Shown in pieces: positions 16,297-24,668 of a stretch of DNA of 60,337 bases. Source of the DNA: CAYQQQ01 sp964420125 (lineage in GTDB: Bacteria; Actinomycetota; Acidimicrobiia; Acidimicrobiales; Microtrichaceae). The stretch is taken from the NCBI GenBank assembly GCA_964420125.1, contig CAYQQQ010000027.1, positions 1 through 60,337 on the forward strand, written 5' to 3'. A model generated the notes under the pieces. That model did not search any database, was not told the DNA's origin, and saw only the letters and a list, made by a program, of their open reading frames with translations. Each line of letters opens with the position of its first letter. The first letter of the stretch is position 1. Both the position numbers and the translations under genes were made by a program.

Positions 16297-17218
16297 GGGA
16301 CCTCCCCCCGGGCCGAGCCCTGCGCCGGCCCTGCGCATCCACGTCGACGACGACCTGGCCGCGGAAGGACCGACCGTCGGCCCACCGCAGCGGGGGTGGC
16401 GTCGGCGCGTGGCCACCCTGGGCTGGTACGTCCTGTTGGCGCTGCTGTCGCTGGTGATCCTCTTCCCCGTCTACATGCTCCTGCTGCGGGCGGTGAGCGC
16501 CCCGCTCGCCTACATCGCCGAGGGCCAGCCCCTGCGTCCGGTGGCACCGGAGTGGGACGTCTTCTCCAGGGCGTGGTCCGATGCCGGCCTGGGCCGGGCG
16601 ATGGCCATCAGCGCGGCGGTCACCCTGGTCATCATGGCCGCGCAGTTCCTCACCTCCGTGATGGCGGCCTACGCCTTCGCCTTCCTCGAGTTCCCCTTCA
16701 AGCGGCTGATGTTCGCCATCGTCATCGGCACCCTGCTGCTGCCGATCGAGGTGACGCTCATCGCCAACGTGCGCACCATCCGCGACCTTGGATGGCTCAA
16801 CTCGGTCCACGGGCTGTCGGTGCCGTTCCTGGCCACCGCGCTGGGCATCTTCCTGATCCGCCAGGGATTCCTGGGGATACCTCGCGACCTTCGCGATGCC
16901 GCCACCATCGACGGCTTCGGCCACCTCGGATTCCTCTTCCGCGTCGCGGTCCCCCTCGCCAAGCCCGTGATCGGGTCGTTCCTGGTGATCTCCTTCCTCG
17001 GAGCCTGGAACCAGTACGTCTGGCCTCGCAACGCCACCGACACCAAGGCATGGCAGACCGCCCAGATCGCTCTGCGCACGCTCACCACCGAACGGGTCGA
17101 CGAGCTCAACCTCGCGTTCGCCGGTGCCATCATCGCCGCCCTGCCCCTGGTGTTCCTCCTGGTGTTCTTCCAGCGACAGATGGTCAGAGGACTGACCGCC
17201 GGTGCCGTGAAAGGCTGA
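16286..17218 (+). CDS. ABC sugar importer permease, UgpE/MalG-like
   Basis: The second permease has 310 residues. A polar N-terminal head of about 45 residues precedes six membrane helices. The EAA loop reads RDAATIDGFGHLGFLFRVAV. It ends with the typical C-terminal FFQRQMVRGLTAGAVKG of MalG/UgpE-type subunits. Start ATG 16286 overlaps the first permease by 11 bases, which implies coupled translation. The substrate-binding lipoprotein follows 41 bases downstream. Confidence 0.94.
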   Translation: MATEGPPPGPSPAPALRIHVDDDLAAEGPTVGPPQRGWRRRVATLGWYVLLALLSLVILFPVYMLLLRAVSAPLAYIAEGQPLRPVAPEWDVFSRAWSDAGLGRAMAISAAVTLVIMAAQFLTSVMAAYAFAFLEFPFKRLMFAIVIGTLLLPIEVTLIANVRTIRDLGWLNSVHGLSVPFLATALGIFLIRQGFLGIPRDLRDAATIDGFGHLGFLFRVAVPLAKPVIGSFLVISFLGAWNQYVWPRNATDTKAWQTAQIALRTLTTERVDELNLAFAGAIIAALPLVFLLVFFQRQMVRGLTAGAVKG

Positions 17219-17259
17219 AGCCGTGCGCCTCCCGACCCCCAAGTGAGAAGGTGACCCCC

Positions 17260-18771
17260 ATGACACGCATCCGACCTCGAACGCACAGCTGGATCATCGG
17301 GCTGTGCGCACTGGCACTCCTGGGATCCGCATGCGGAGATGACGGCGACGCCGAGGACACGAAGGGCTCCGGCGCACCGGAGGTCGACGAGTCGGCATGC
17401 CCGGTGGACGCGCTCGACGGGGCCGATGGTCCCGTCGAGGTCGTCCTCTGGCACGGCGTGGTGGGCCTCACGGCGAAGACCCTCGACCAGTTCGCAGTCG
17501 ACTACAACGCATCCCAGGACGAGGTCGTGGTCAGGGTCGAGTCGCAGGGCAGCTACGAGGAGCAGCAGAAGAAGTTCACCGACGCGCTCCGCGACCCGGA
17601 GACACTCCCGGGCGTCATGTTGGCCGAGGACACCAACACGCAGTTCATGATCAACTCGCAGGCTGCGGTGCCTGCGGAGGCCTGCATCTCGGCCGATCCC
17701 GCTGCAGGTGAGGTGTACGACCAGCTGATGCCGGCGGTGAAGGAGGGCTACTCCGTCGAAGGGGTCCAGTGGCCCGCTGCGTTCGGTGTCTCCACTCCGG
17801 TCATCTACTACAACAAGGCCCACTTCCGTGCGGCCGGCCTCGACCCCGAGACCCCACCTGCGAACCTCGCCGAGATCCGTGCCGCTGCGGAGGCCATCGC
17901 CGCGGCCAAGGCCGACGGCCGCATCGATGCCGAGGACGGCCCGCCCTTCGTCTACCGGGCTGATGCCTGGTGGCTGGAGAACCTCGCCACGAAGTCCGGC
18001 GAGGAGCTGGTGAACGAGGACAACGGCCGCGCCGGCCTGGCCACCGAGAGCGAGCTGCTGAACGACGCCACCGCCGAGTGGACGGCGTGGATGGAGGAGA
18101 TGACCCAGGCCGGCCTCCAGAAGACCGTCGCCTACTCCGCGACCTTCGACGCCTACCTCTCCGTCGCCACCCAGTCCTCGTCGATGCTCATCGAGACCTC
18201 GACGGCATCCACCACCATCGACGCGCTGATCACCGGCACCTTGAACGCCGAAGACCTGGGCCTCGAGGGAGGCCCCGACCTGTCGGGGCTCGCGTTCCCC
18301 GACCTCGAGGTGGGCGTCGGGATGTTGCCGGGGTTCCAGGACGCCGGCAGCGGCCAGATCGGCGGCAACGCCTGGTACATCATCGGATCCGGCAGGTCAC
18401 CGGAGCAGATCGCTGCGGCGTGGGACTTCCTCAAGTGGGTCAACAGGACCGAGAACCAGGTCACCTGGACGATGCAGGGCTCCTACCTCCCGGTGTTCTC
18501 CGGAGCGGAGGAGAGCCCGGACCTGCAGGCGTACTTCTCCGACTCCCTCCCCGGCAGCTGGCTGGCCACTGCGTTCGAGAGCCTCCAGCAGGTCGACCCG
18601 AGCTTCCCGGGACCGGTCATCGGCCCCTACAAGGAGTTCCGCAGCGCCGTGCGGACCGCCATCGAGGAAGCTCTGATCGGCGGGACGCCGGCGGTGGAAG
18701 CGTTCGAGACGGCCAACACGGCCTTCCAGACGGCGCTCGACGCCTACGAGCTGGAGGTCGGCGGCGGCTGA
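17260..18771 (+). CDS. ABC sugar-binding lipoprotein
   Basis: The extracellular receptor of the importer is a 503-residue lipoprotein. ATG 17260 is preceded by a GAAGGTGA ribosome-binding sequence. The signal sequence ends in the lipobox LLGSAC. After a short acidic linker the family-1 solute-binding fold starts with PVEVVLWHGVVGLTAKTLDQF. It includes EEQQKKFTDALRD and the AAFGVSTPVIYYNKAHFRAAG hinge region, in which Tyr and Asn are usual, as well as the later GGNAWYIIGSGRSPEQIAAAWDFLKW. It resembles UgpB-type glycerophosphodiester or oligosaccharide receptors, but the ligand cannot be read from sequence. The converging dprE1-like gene ends only five bases further on. Confidence 0.93.
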   Translation: MTRIRPRTHSWIIGLCALALLGSACGDDGDAEDTKGSGAPEVDESACPVDALDGADGPVEVVLWHGVVGLTAKTLDQFAVDYNASQDEVVVRVESQGSYEEQQKKFTDALRDPETLPGVMLAEDTNTQFMINSQAAVPAEACISADPAAGEVYDQLMPAVKEGYSVEGVQWPAAFGVSTPVIYYNKAHFRAAGLDPETPPANLAEIRAAAEAIAAAKADGRIDAEDGPPFVYRADAWWLENLATKSGEELVNEDNGRAGLATESELLNDATAEWTAWMEEMTQAGLQKTVAYSATFDAYLSVATQSSSMLIETSTASTTIDALITGTLNAEDLGLEGGPDLSGLAFPDLEVGVGMLPGFQDAGSGQIGGNAWYIIGSGRSPEQIAAAWDFLKWVNRTENQVTWTMQGSYLPVFSGAEESPDLQAYFSDSLPGSWLATAFESLQQVDPSFPGPVIGPYKEFRSAVRTAIEEALIGGTPAVEAFETANTAFQTALDAYELEVGGG

Positions 18772-18776
18772 GTGCG

Positions 18777-20180
18777 TCAGCAGAGGCCGAGGCGACGGCC
18801 CATGTCGCTTCGGAACCGACCCTCGGGATCGAGCTTCTCGCGCAGCTCCCGCCAGTCGTCCAGCTCGGGATACATGGCGGGCAGCAGCTCGGGACGCACC
18901 CGGCTGTCCTTCGCCAGGTAGATGCTGCCGCCGGCATCCACGACCATCTCGTCGAGCTCGTCCAGCAACCGGTCCAACCCCGACACGATCGGGATGTCCA
19001 GCGCGAGCGTCCACCCCTTGCGCAGGAACGACAGCTGGCCCGGGTTCCCGGGCCCGAGCCGCTTCAGCACGGCCAGGAACGACGAGATCCCGCATGACGA
19101 CAGGCGCTCGACCGAACGACGGACGGCCTCGGCGCTGCTGTCGGGCACCGCGAACTGCCACTGCAGGAACCCGCGGCGGCCGTAGATGCGGTTCCACTCG
19201 GCGATCATGTCGAGTGGGTGGAAGAAGGCCTCGATGGTCTGCAGCTCGTCTCTCCGACAGGCGGGCGCCTTGCGGAACCACAGCTCGTTGAACGCCTTGA
19301 TCGTCAACGTGTTCAGCAACCAGTTCGGAACGAGGTCCGGCGGGGAGGGCAGCTGGGTCGTGGCGAAGCCCAACACGTCCCGCAGACCCGACTCACGCGC
19401 CTCCTGCGCCGTGGCGAACCGCCCCCGCTGCAGCACGGAACGGCCCATGTGTCGGCCCGTGGCCAGCAGATCGATCCACGCGACCGAGTACTCGTAGCGA
19501 TCGTCACCTTCGACCATGAGCTGCATGACCTCGTCGAGGTCCGCGGCGCGATCGGTGTCGACCAGCAGCCGGCTCGAGCTGATCCGCTTCATGCGGAACG
19601 TGGCATCGAGGATGGCGCCGGTCAACCCCATTCCTCCGGCGGTCGCCCAGAACGCTTCGGGATCCGTCTCGGGCGACAGCTCGCGCACCTCGCCCCGGCC
19701 GTCGACCAGACGGAAGGACTCGACGTGGTTGCACCACGACCCACGTTGGTGGTGGTTCTTGCCGTGCACGTCAGCCGCGATCGCACCGCCGACGGTCACC
19801 ATCCGGGTGCCGGGCGTCACCGGCACGAACAGCCCCAGCGGCACGAGCCACCGCATGAGATCTTCGAGGCTGGTGCCCGCCTTCGCCGTGACCCGGGCAC
19901 CCTCGAGGTCGACCTCCAGCAGTCCGCTGTGGGACGGGCCGTTCAGCACGAGCCCGCCCGCGTTCTGCGCGCAGTCGCCGTAGCTCCGGCCGAGCCCCCT
20001 CACCAGGAGGCCCCGGGAGGCGACCTCGCGGACGCGAGCCGAGGTGGCGTTGGCGTCACCGAGCTCGCCGACCAGCGCACGGCTGGGTGCGGTCCGTCCC
20101 CAGCCGCTGAGCAGCTGCGGCACCGGCGTGGACGCCGAGGTCCGATCCGGGTGGGAGGAGGGTCGCTCTGGCGTGGTCAC
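18777..20180 (-). CDS. DprE1-like FAD-dependent decaprenylphosphoryl-ribose oxidase
   Basis: DprE1 oxidises decaprenylphosphoryl-ribose at C2', the first half of epimerisation to the arabinose donor. The 467-residue product has the VAO-type FAD fold with RGLGRSYGDCAQNAGG and TVGGAIAADVHGKNHHQRGSW; the latter matches the conserved FAD-contact loop. C-terminal features include AFNELWFRKAP, GFLQWQFAVPDSS and SRVRPELLPAMYPELDDW. GTG 20180 overlaps the stop of the UbiA-type gene by four bases, so the two steps are coupled. The usual partner reductase DprE2 is not in this window. The role in this organism (arabinan, arabinose or another pentose donor) is unproven. Confidence 0.85.
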   Translation of the reverse strand: MTTPERPSSHPDRTSASTPVPQLLSGWGRTAPSRALVGELGDANATSARVREVASRGLLVRGLGRSYGDCAQNAGGLVLNGPSHSGLLEVDLEGARVTAKAGTSLEDLMRWLVPLGLFVPVTPGTRMVTVGGAIAADVHGKNHHQRGSWCNHVESFRLVDGRGEVRELSPETDPEAFWATAGGMGLTGAILDATFRMKRISSSRLLVDTDRAADLDEVMQLMVEGDDRYEYSVAWIDLLATGRHMGRSVLQRGRFATAQEARESGLRDVLGFATTQLPSPPDLVPNWLLNTLTIKAFNELWFRKAPACRRDELQTIEAFFHPLDMIAEWNRIYGRRGFLQWQFAVPDSSAEAVRRSVERLSSCGISSFLAVLKRLGPGNPGQLSFLRKGWTLALDIPIVSGLDRLLDELDEMVVDAGGSIYLAKDSRVRPELLPAMYPELDDWRELREKLDPEGRFRSDMGRRLGLC

Positions 20181-21097
20181 TGGTAGATCCCGAGGAGGAG
20201 GCAGACGGCGAGCAGCACACCCATCACCTGCATCTGGCGGTCGTGGAGGATCACGTCCTCCGGGGCGGAGCCTTCCCCCCGATCGACCAGAAGAGCGTAG
20301 CGGAGGATGGCGATCAGGAAGGGCACGATCGAGAGCTGCAACCAGGGTGTGCCTCCGATCTCGTCGGCCCTCTCGACCGCCCACAGGCAGTAGCTGATCA
20401 GCACCGCTCCGGCGGCGACGCCGCGCACGAGGCTGAGGTACTCCTCGGAGTACACGCCCAACGTCGGACGCAGGCTCGCTGCCGCCTCCCCCAGCTCGAC
20501 CTTCTCGGCGTAGCGCTTGGCGGCTGCGATGAACAGCGAGCCGAACAGCGAGACCAACAGGAACCAGTCCGACACGTCGACGCCCGCAGCATACGCTCCC
20601 CCGAGCAGCCTGAGTATGAACCCTCCGGAGAGGATCACCAGGTCCACCACGGGGATGGTCTTCAGCCAGAACGAGTAGGTGGTCGTGAGCACCGCGTAGC
20701 CCGCCACCACTCCGGCGAGCACCCAGTTGTCCCAGGCCGCCAAGGCGACGCCACCGAGGAACAGCACCGCCGACACGACCCAGGCGAGGGCGATCGGCAG
20801 CGCGCCCGACGCGATCGGACGGAACCGCTTCGTGGGGTGTCGACGGTCCGACTCCACGTCCAGCACGTCGTTGAGCAGGTAGGTGGCCGACGACACGAGG
20901 CAGAAGGCGCCGAACCCCATCAGGGTGAGCCGGAGGTAGTAGAGCTCGTGCAGCTTGCCCGCCGCTGCAGGCGCGACGAACACGAGCACGTTCTTCGCCC
21001 ACTGCTTCGGGCGCATCGCCTTGATGACCGCCACGGGCAGCGACATGCGGTTCACCTCGGCCGCGGCCGCGGACTGGCCCGTCTTCTGGTCGGTCAC
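20177..21097 (-). CDS. Decaprenyl-phosphate phosphoribosyltransferase (UbiA superfamily)
   Basis: This polytopic membrane enzyme transfers phosphoribose from PRPP to polyprenyl phosphate, the step before DprE1. The 306-residue product has the N-terminal RPKQWAKNVLVFVAP block typical of this subfamily, the metal-binding NDVLDVESDRRHPTK (N-D-x-x-D), and the later SFWLKTIPVVDL. About nine hydrophobic helices are visible. Start GTG 21097 has GGGGAAGT nearby. The direct overlap with the DprE1-like gene supports the substrate assignment over other UbiA activities. Its 5' leader contains a strong GC-rich stem (21113-21145). Confidence 0.88.
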   Translation of the reverse strand: MTDQKTGQSAAAAEVNRMSLPVAVIKAMRPKQWAKNVLVFVAPAAAGKLHELYYLRLTLMGFGAFCLVSSATYLLNDVLDVESDRRHPTKRFRPIASGALPIALAWVVSAVLFLGGVALAAWDNWVLAGVVAGYAVLTTTYSFWLKTIPVVDLVILSGGFILRLLGGAYAAGVDVSDWFLLVSLFGSLFIAAAKRYAEKVELGEAAASLRPTLGVYSEEYLSLVRGVAAGAVLISYCLWAVERADEIGGTPWLQLSIVPFLIAILRYALLVDRGEGSAPEDVILHDRQMQVMGVLLAVCLLLGIYQ

Positions 21098-21112
21098 ACT
21101 TCCCCATTCCGT

Positions 21113-21145
21113 GCGGGTGCCGCACCCCTCGGGGGAGGTACCCGC
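21113..21145 (-). promoter_or_regulatory. Structured 5' leader of the UbiA-dprE1 operon
   Basis: On the minus strand a 9-bp stem (GCGGGTACC paired with GGCACCCGC, one wobble) encloses an inner CCCC/GGGG stem. It sits 16 bases upstream of the GTG start. It could be an attenuator, a translational control element or simply a stable 5' end; it matches no riboswitch class I know. Confidence 0.4.
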
Positions 21146-21253
21146 GCTCTGTTCGCCCCGACCACTCTACCGACAGGGCAACGGTGCGACCCAAGAGACG
21201 CGTGTACCCCAGGTGAACCTTCGGCATACGCGTCGGCACGGGCGAGCACCTGC

Positions 21254-22360
21254 CTACTCGGCACCGTCGACCTCCGCAGCGGCCGTCGATCGGCCCGTGT
21301 GCGGTGGGTGTGGACCGGCCGAGGCAGCCCGAGCAGCGAGGCGGCCCAGCTCGGGTTCCGTGCACTCGGTCACCACATGGCCGTGCGCAGCACGGAACAG
21401 GCGATCGTTCACCGCCCGGCCGAGGCCCGCCCCCCGGACCGCGGTCGCCAGCGCGATCGCCGCACCGCCGCTGTCCAGACGCCGCAGCTCGGAGAAGAGC
21501 ACCGCTGCGGCAGACTCGGGCTCGGAGGGGAGGTCGAGCACCGCGACGTCCACTCCACGTCCTCGGAGCGCTGCGGCGATCGCCGCGGTGACCTCCTCGC
21601 CGGCCTCCACCATCGTCACGGGTGTCGACGGTGAGTAGTGAGCGATCCCGGCGCCTGGTGAGGACGACGGCTCGGCGAGATCCGCGACATGCCGGTCCTG
21701 GACCTCCACGTCAGCCACGATCGCCCGGAGGTCCTCCACCGTCACCCCGCCCGGTCGGGCGACGACCGGCGGACCGTCGCCCAGCAGCACGACGGTCGAC
21801 TCGACCCCCAGCGGCGTCGGCCCCGCATCGAGCACGATCTCGACACCGCCTTCGAGCTCCTGCACCACGTGCTCTGCCGTCGTGGGGCTGACCCGCCCGA
21901 AGCGGTTGGCCGAGGGAGCGGCAAGGGGACGGCCCGTCTCGCGGATCAGCGCAAGCGCCACCGGGTGCGCCGGGACGCGCACGCCGACGGTGTCGAGACC
22001 CCCTCCGACCTCCGCTGCCACCTCGGCGGAACGGGGAACGACGAGCGTGAGAGGTCCGGGCCAGAACTCCTCGGCCAGGCGCAGTCCGTCTCCCCGGCCC
22101 ACGTCGAGACGACCGCACCGGAACGCCTCACCGACGGAGGCCACGTGCACGATCAACGGATCGGCCGACGGTCGGCCCTTCACGTCGAACACACGTCGCA
22201 CGGCCACGGGATCCGTGGCATCGGCGCCCAACCCGTACACCGTCTCGGTCGGGAAGGCGACCAGCGCCCCGTGGCGCAACCGCGCGGCGGCGACGGCCAC
22301 CGAGCCCGAAGATGAGTCGAGCACCCGAAGCACGGGACGCGAAGAGCCACCGGGTGCCAT
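21254..22360 (-). CDS. L-threonylcarbamoyladenylate synthase (Sua5 type)
   Basis: The enzyme makes threonylcarbamoyl-AMP for t6A37 modification of tRNA. ATG 22360 (MAPGGSSRPVLRV) gives 368 residues. The YrdC domain includes LVAFPTETVYGLGADATDP, the KGRPSADPLIVHV loop, WPGPLTLVVPRS and SANRFGRVSPTTAEHV. The extra C-terminal domain of about 150 residues, starting at SSPGAGIAHYSPSTPVTM, marks it as Sua5 type rather than the short TsaC. The upstream sequence is shared with the divergent oxidoreductase gene. The tail after residue 330 is divergent and Ala/His-rich. Confidence 0.94.
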   Translation of the reverse strand: MAPGGSSRPVLRVLDSSSGSVAVAAARLRHGALVAFPTETVYGLGADATDPVAVRRVFDVKGRPSADPLIVHVASVGEAFRCGRLDVGRGDGLRLAEEFWPGPLTLVVPRSAEVAAEVGGGLDTVGVRVPAHPVALALIRETGRPLAAPSANRFGRVSPTTAEHVVQELEGGVEIVLDAGPTPLGVESTVVLLGDGPPVVARPGGVTVEDLRAIVADVEVQDRHVADLAEPSSSPGAGIAHYSPSTPVTMVEAGEEVTAAIAAALRGRGVDVAVLDLPSEPESAAAVLFSELRRLDSGGAAIALATAVRGAGLGRAVNDRLFRAAHGHVVTECTEPELGRLAARAASAGPHPPHTGRSTAAAEVDGAE

Positions 22361-22440
22361 GGACTGTCTACGGTACCGGTCGGATCGCGCCCCCCGGAGC
22401 CGCCGGGGTCGATACTGGAGCACCGACCGAGGAGGAGCAT

Positions 22441-23823
22441 GTGAGCACCAACCATCCCCGTCGAGTGGTGGTGGTCGGCGGCGACGCCGCCGGCATGTCC
22501 GCTGCATCCCAGGCTCTGCGAACCGCCGGTCCTCGAGACCTCGACATCGTGGCGTTCGAGCGCGGACCACGGACGTCCTACGCCGCCTGCGGGCTGCCGT
22601 ACCTCGTCGCGGGCGAGGTCGACTCACCCGCACGACTGATCGCCCGCACCCCGGAGCAGTTCGCCGAGCAGGGGATCAGGGTGCACACCCAGCACGAAGT
22701 CGTCGAGATCGACCTCGACGGGCGGACCGTGACGGTGCGCGACCTCTTCGCCGGCGACGTCGACCAGGTCGGCTGGGACGAGCTCGTCCTCGCCACCGGA
22801 GCAGTGGGCGTGACACCACCACTCGACGGGATGGACGCCGAGGGCGTGACGCAGCTCCGCACCGTGGACGACGGCGTGGCCCTCGACCGTCGCATCGGCG
22901 AGGGTGCTCGACGCGCCGTGGTGGTCGGGGCGGGGTACATCGGCCTGGAGGTCGCCGAAGCCCTCATCGGGCGCGGGATGCAGGTCAGCGTGTTGGAGCT
23001 GGCTGCGACGCCGATGGCCGGCTCGCTCGATCCCGACATGGGCACGGTGCTGGCCGAGGCGATCCGGGCCGCCGGGGTCGACCTCCACCTCGGGGAAGCG
23101 GTGACGGGCTTCGGTGCCGACCAGGGGCGCCTTCGGTCCGTGCACTCGGCCGGACGGGAGCTCCCCGCCGAGATCGCCGTCGTCGCCCTGGGAGTTCGCC
23201 CCAACACGAAGCTGGCCGCCGACGCGGGCATCCCCATCGGTGCCGCCGGCGGCATCGTGGTCGACGATCGGCTGCACACCCCGGTCGAGGGCGTGTGGGC
23301 GGCAGGCGACTGCGTGGAGTCCTTCCACCGTGTGCTCTCCGAACCCGTCGTCATCGCCCTCGGCACGCACGCCAACCGACAGGGTCGAGTGCTGGGCACC
23401 AACCTTGGCGGTGGGAGCGCCCGGTTCCCCGGAGTGATCGGAACGGCCATCACCCGCTTCGTCGATCTCGAGGTCGGCCGGTGCGGCCTCACCTCGGAAC
23501 AAGCCCAGCAGGCGGGCATCGACGCCGACGCGATCGTCTCGGACAGCCGGACACGGGCCGGGTACTACCCCGGTTCGGCTCCGATCACCACCCGGCTCGT
23601 CTACCGGCGGACCGACGGCGTGCTGATCGGCGCACAGGTGCTCGGCGGCCCCGGTGCCGGCAAGCGCATCGACACCCTGGCCACCGCCATCTGGGTGGAG
23701 ATGACCGTGGAGGAGCTGGCAGACGTCGACCTCGCCTACGCACCTCCCTTCTCCCCGGTCTTCGATCCCGTCTCGCTCGCCGCAGGTCGCGCCGCCGTCC
23801 AGCGGGCCTCCCGGACACCGTGA
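22441..23823 (+). CDS. CoA-disulfide-reductase-like FAD/NAD(P)H oxidoreductase
   Basis: The 460-residue flavoprotein has an N-terminal FAD fold VVVVGGDAAGMSAASQA, a second dinucleotide fold VVVGAGYIGLEVAEALIGRG and the FAD-contact VWAAGDCVE. The single redox cysteine in TSYAACGLPYL (about residue 50) matches the catalytic Cys43 region of CoA-disulfide reductases and NADH oxidases of this group. The C-terminal dimerisation domain has SRTRAGYYPGSAPITTRLVY. GTG 22441 is supported by the GAGGAGGAG just upstream. The gene overlaps engB by four bases. CoA disulfide, polysulfide or another small disulfide are possible substrates. Confidence 0.9.
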   Translation: MSTNHPRRVVVVGGDAAGMSAASQALRTAGPRDLDIVAFERGPRTSYAACGLPYLVAGEVDSPARLIARTPEQFAEQGIRVHTQHEVVEIDLDGRTVTVRDLFAGDVDQVGWDELVLATGAVGVTPPLDGMDAEGVTQLRTVDDGVALDRRIGEGARRAVVVGAGYIGLEVAEALIGRGMQVSVLELAATPMAGSLDPDMGTVLAEAIRAAGVDLHLGEAVTGFGADQGRLRSVHSAGRELPAEIAVVALGVRPNTKLAADAGIPIGAAGGIVVDDRLHTPVEGVWAAGDCVESFHRVLSEPVVIALGTHANRQGRVLGTNLGGGSARFPGVIGTAITRFVDLEVGRCGLTSEQAQQAGIDADAIVSDSRTRAGYYPGSAPITTRLVYRRTDGVLIGAQVLGGPGAGKRIDTLATAIWVEMTVEELADVDLAYAPPFSPVFDPVSLAAGRAAVQRASRTP

Positions 23824-24437
23824 CGACGAAGCCGCTGCGACTCCGCTTCGTGACCTCGGCCACGTGCGTCGACGACCTGCCCTCGACCCGCGCCGAGGTC
23901 GCGTTCGCAGGCAGGTCCAACGTGGGGAAGAGCTCCCTCATTAACGCCCTCGCCAACCACCGACGGCTGGCGGCGGTGTCGAAGACCCCGGGACGCACGC
24001 GCCTGCTGAACCTCTTCGAGGTCGAGCCGCCGTCCAGGGGTGGCTCCGCCCCGGGCTCAGGGAGGTGCACGTTGGTGGACCTTCCGGGCTACGGCTACGC
24101 CAACGTCCCCGAGCGGGTCCGCGAGCGCTGGGCCGCCATGATCGAGGGGTACCTCCTCGGCCGGGAGGAGCTCTGCCAGATCGTCGTGCTGGTGGACGGA
24201 GCGGTCGGCCCCACATCCCTGGATCTCCAGATGCTCGAGTGGGCCGCCGAGCACGATCTCCCGATCCAGCTCGTCGCCACCAAACAGGACAAAGTGGCGC
24301 CGTCGCGTCGGATTCGACGCTGCGCCGAGCTGGCGCGGGCCTGCGGTCTGGACCCCGACGACGTGGTGTGGGTGAGCGCGGCGAATGGCGAGCACGTGGA
24401 CCAGCTGAGGGGTCTGATTCGGCGCTGGCTGCGCTGA
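23820..24437 (+). CDS. engB: Ribosome biogenesis GTPase YihA/EngB
   Basis: EngB (YsxC) is an essential GTPase for assembly of the large ribosomal subunit. The 205-residue product carries P-loop GRSNVGKSSLI, switch I TPGRTRLLN, G3 DLPGYGYA and G4 ATKQDK in family order. A short Ser/Gly/Pro-rich insert (about residues 62-78) sits before the G3 strand. GTG 23820 overlaps the preceding stop by four bases. A hairpin that may end transcription follows 18 bases after the stop. Confidence 0.96.
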   Translation: MTTKPLRLRFVTSATCVDDLPSTRAEVAFAGRSNVGKSSLINALANHRRLAAVSKTPGRTRLLNLFEVEPPSRGGSAPGSGRCTLVDLPGYGYANVPERVRERWAAMIEGYLLGREELCQIVVLVDGAVGPTSLDLQMLEWAAEHDLPIQLVATKQDKVAPSRRIRRCAELARACGLDPDDVVWVSAANGEHVDQLRGLIRRWLR

Positions 24438-24455
24438 CCGGCCCAGGGAGGTTCG

Positions 24456-24487
24456 ACCGACCCGTCTGTGTTGAGCGGACGGGCGGT
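24456..24487 (+). terminator. Hairpin downstream of engB
   Basis: ACCG-A-CCCGTC pairs with GACGGG-CGGT around an 11-base loop, giving ten base pairs with one bulged A. There is no U-tract. It lies between engB and the beta-helix lipoprotein gene and is a plausible terminator. Confidence 0.45.
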
Positions 24488-24668
24488 TCACTCGTCGAGT
24501 CGGCGGATGCCGTCTATGGTCTGGGCGCGATGAGCGGCTGACAGCAGATGAGAACCATCGAAGATGCCGTCAGATGTCTCAAGGACCCTTTGAGATCGCG
24601 TCGATGCAGCGGTGAGACGTGGGCAGGGGCGGCCCGGGTTGCGAAGCAGGCGAGGAAGGAGATGCTCG

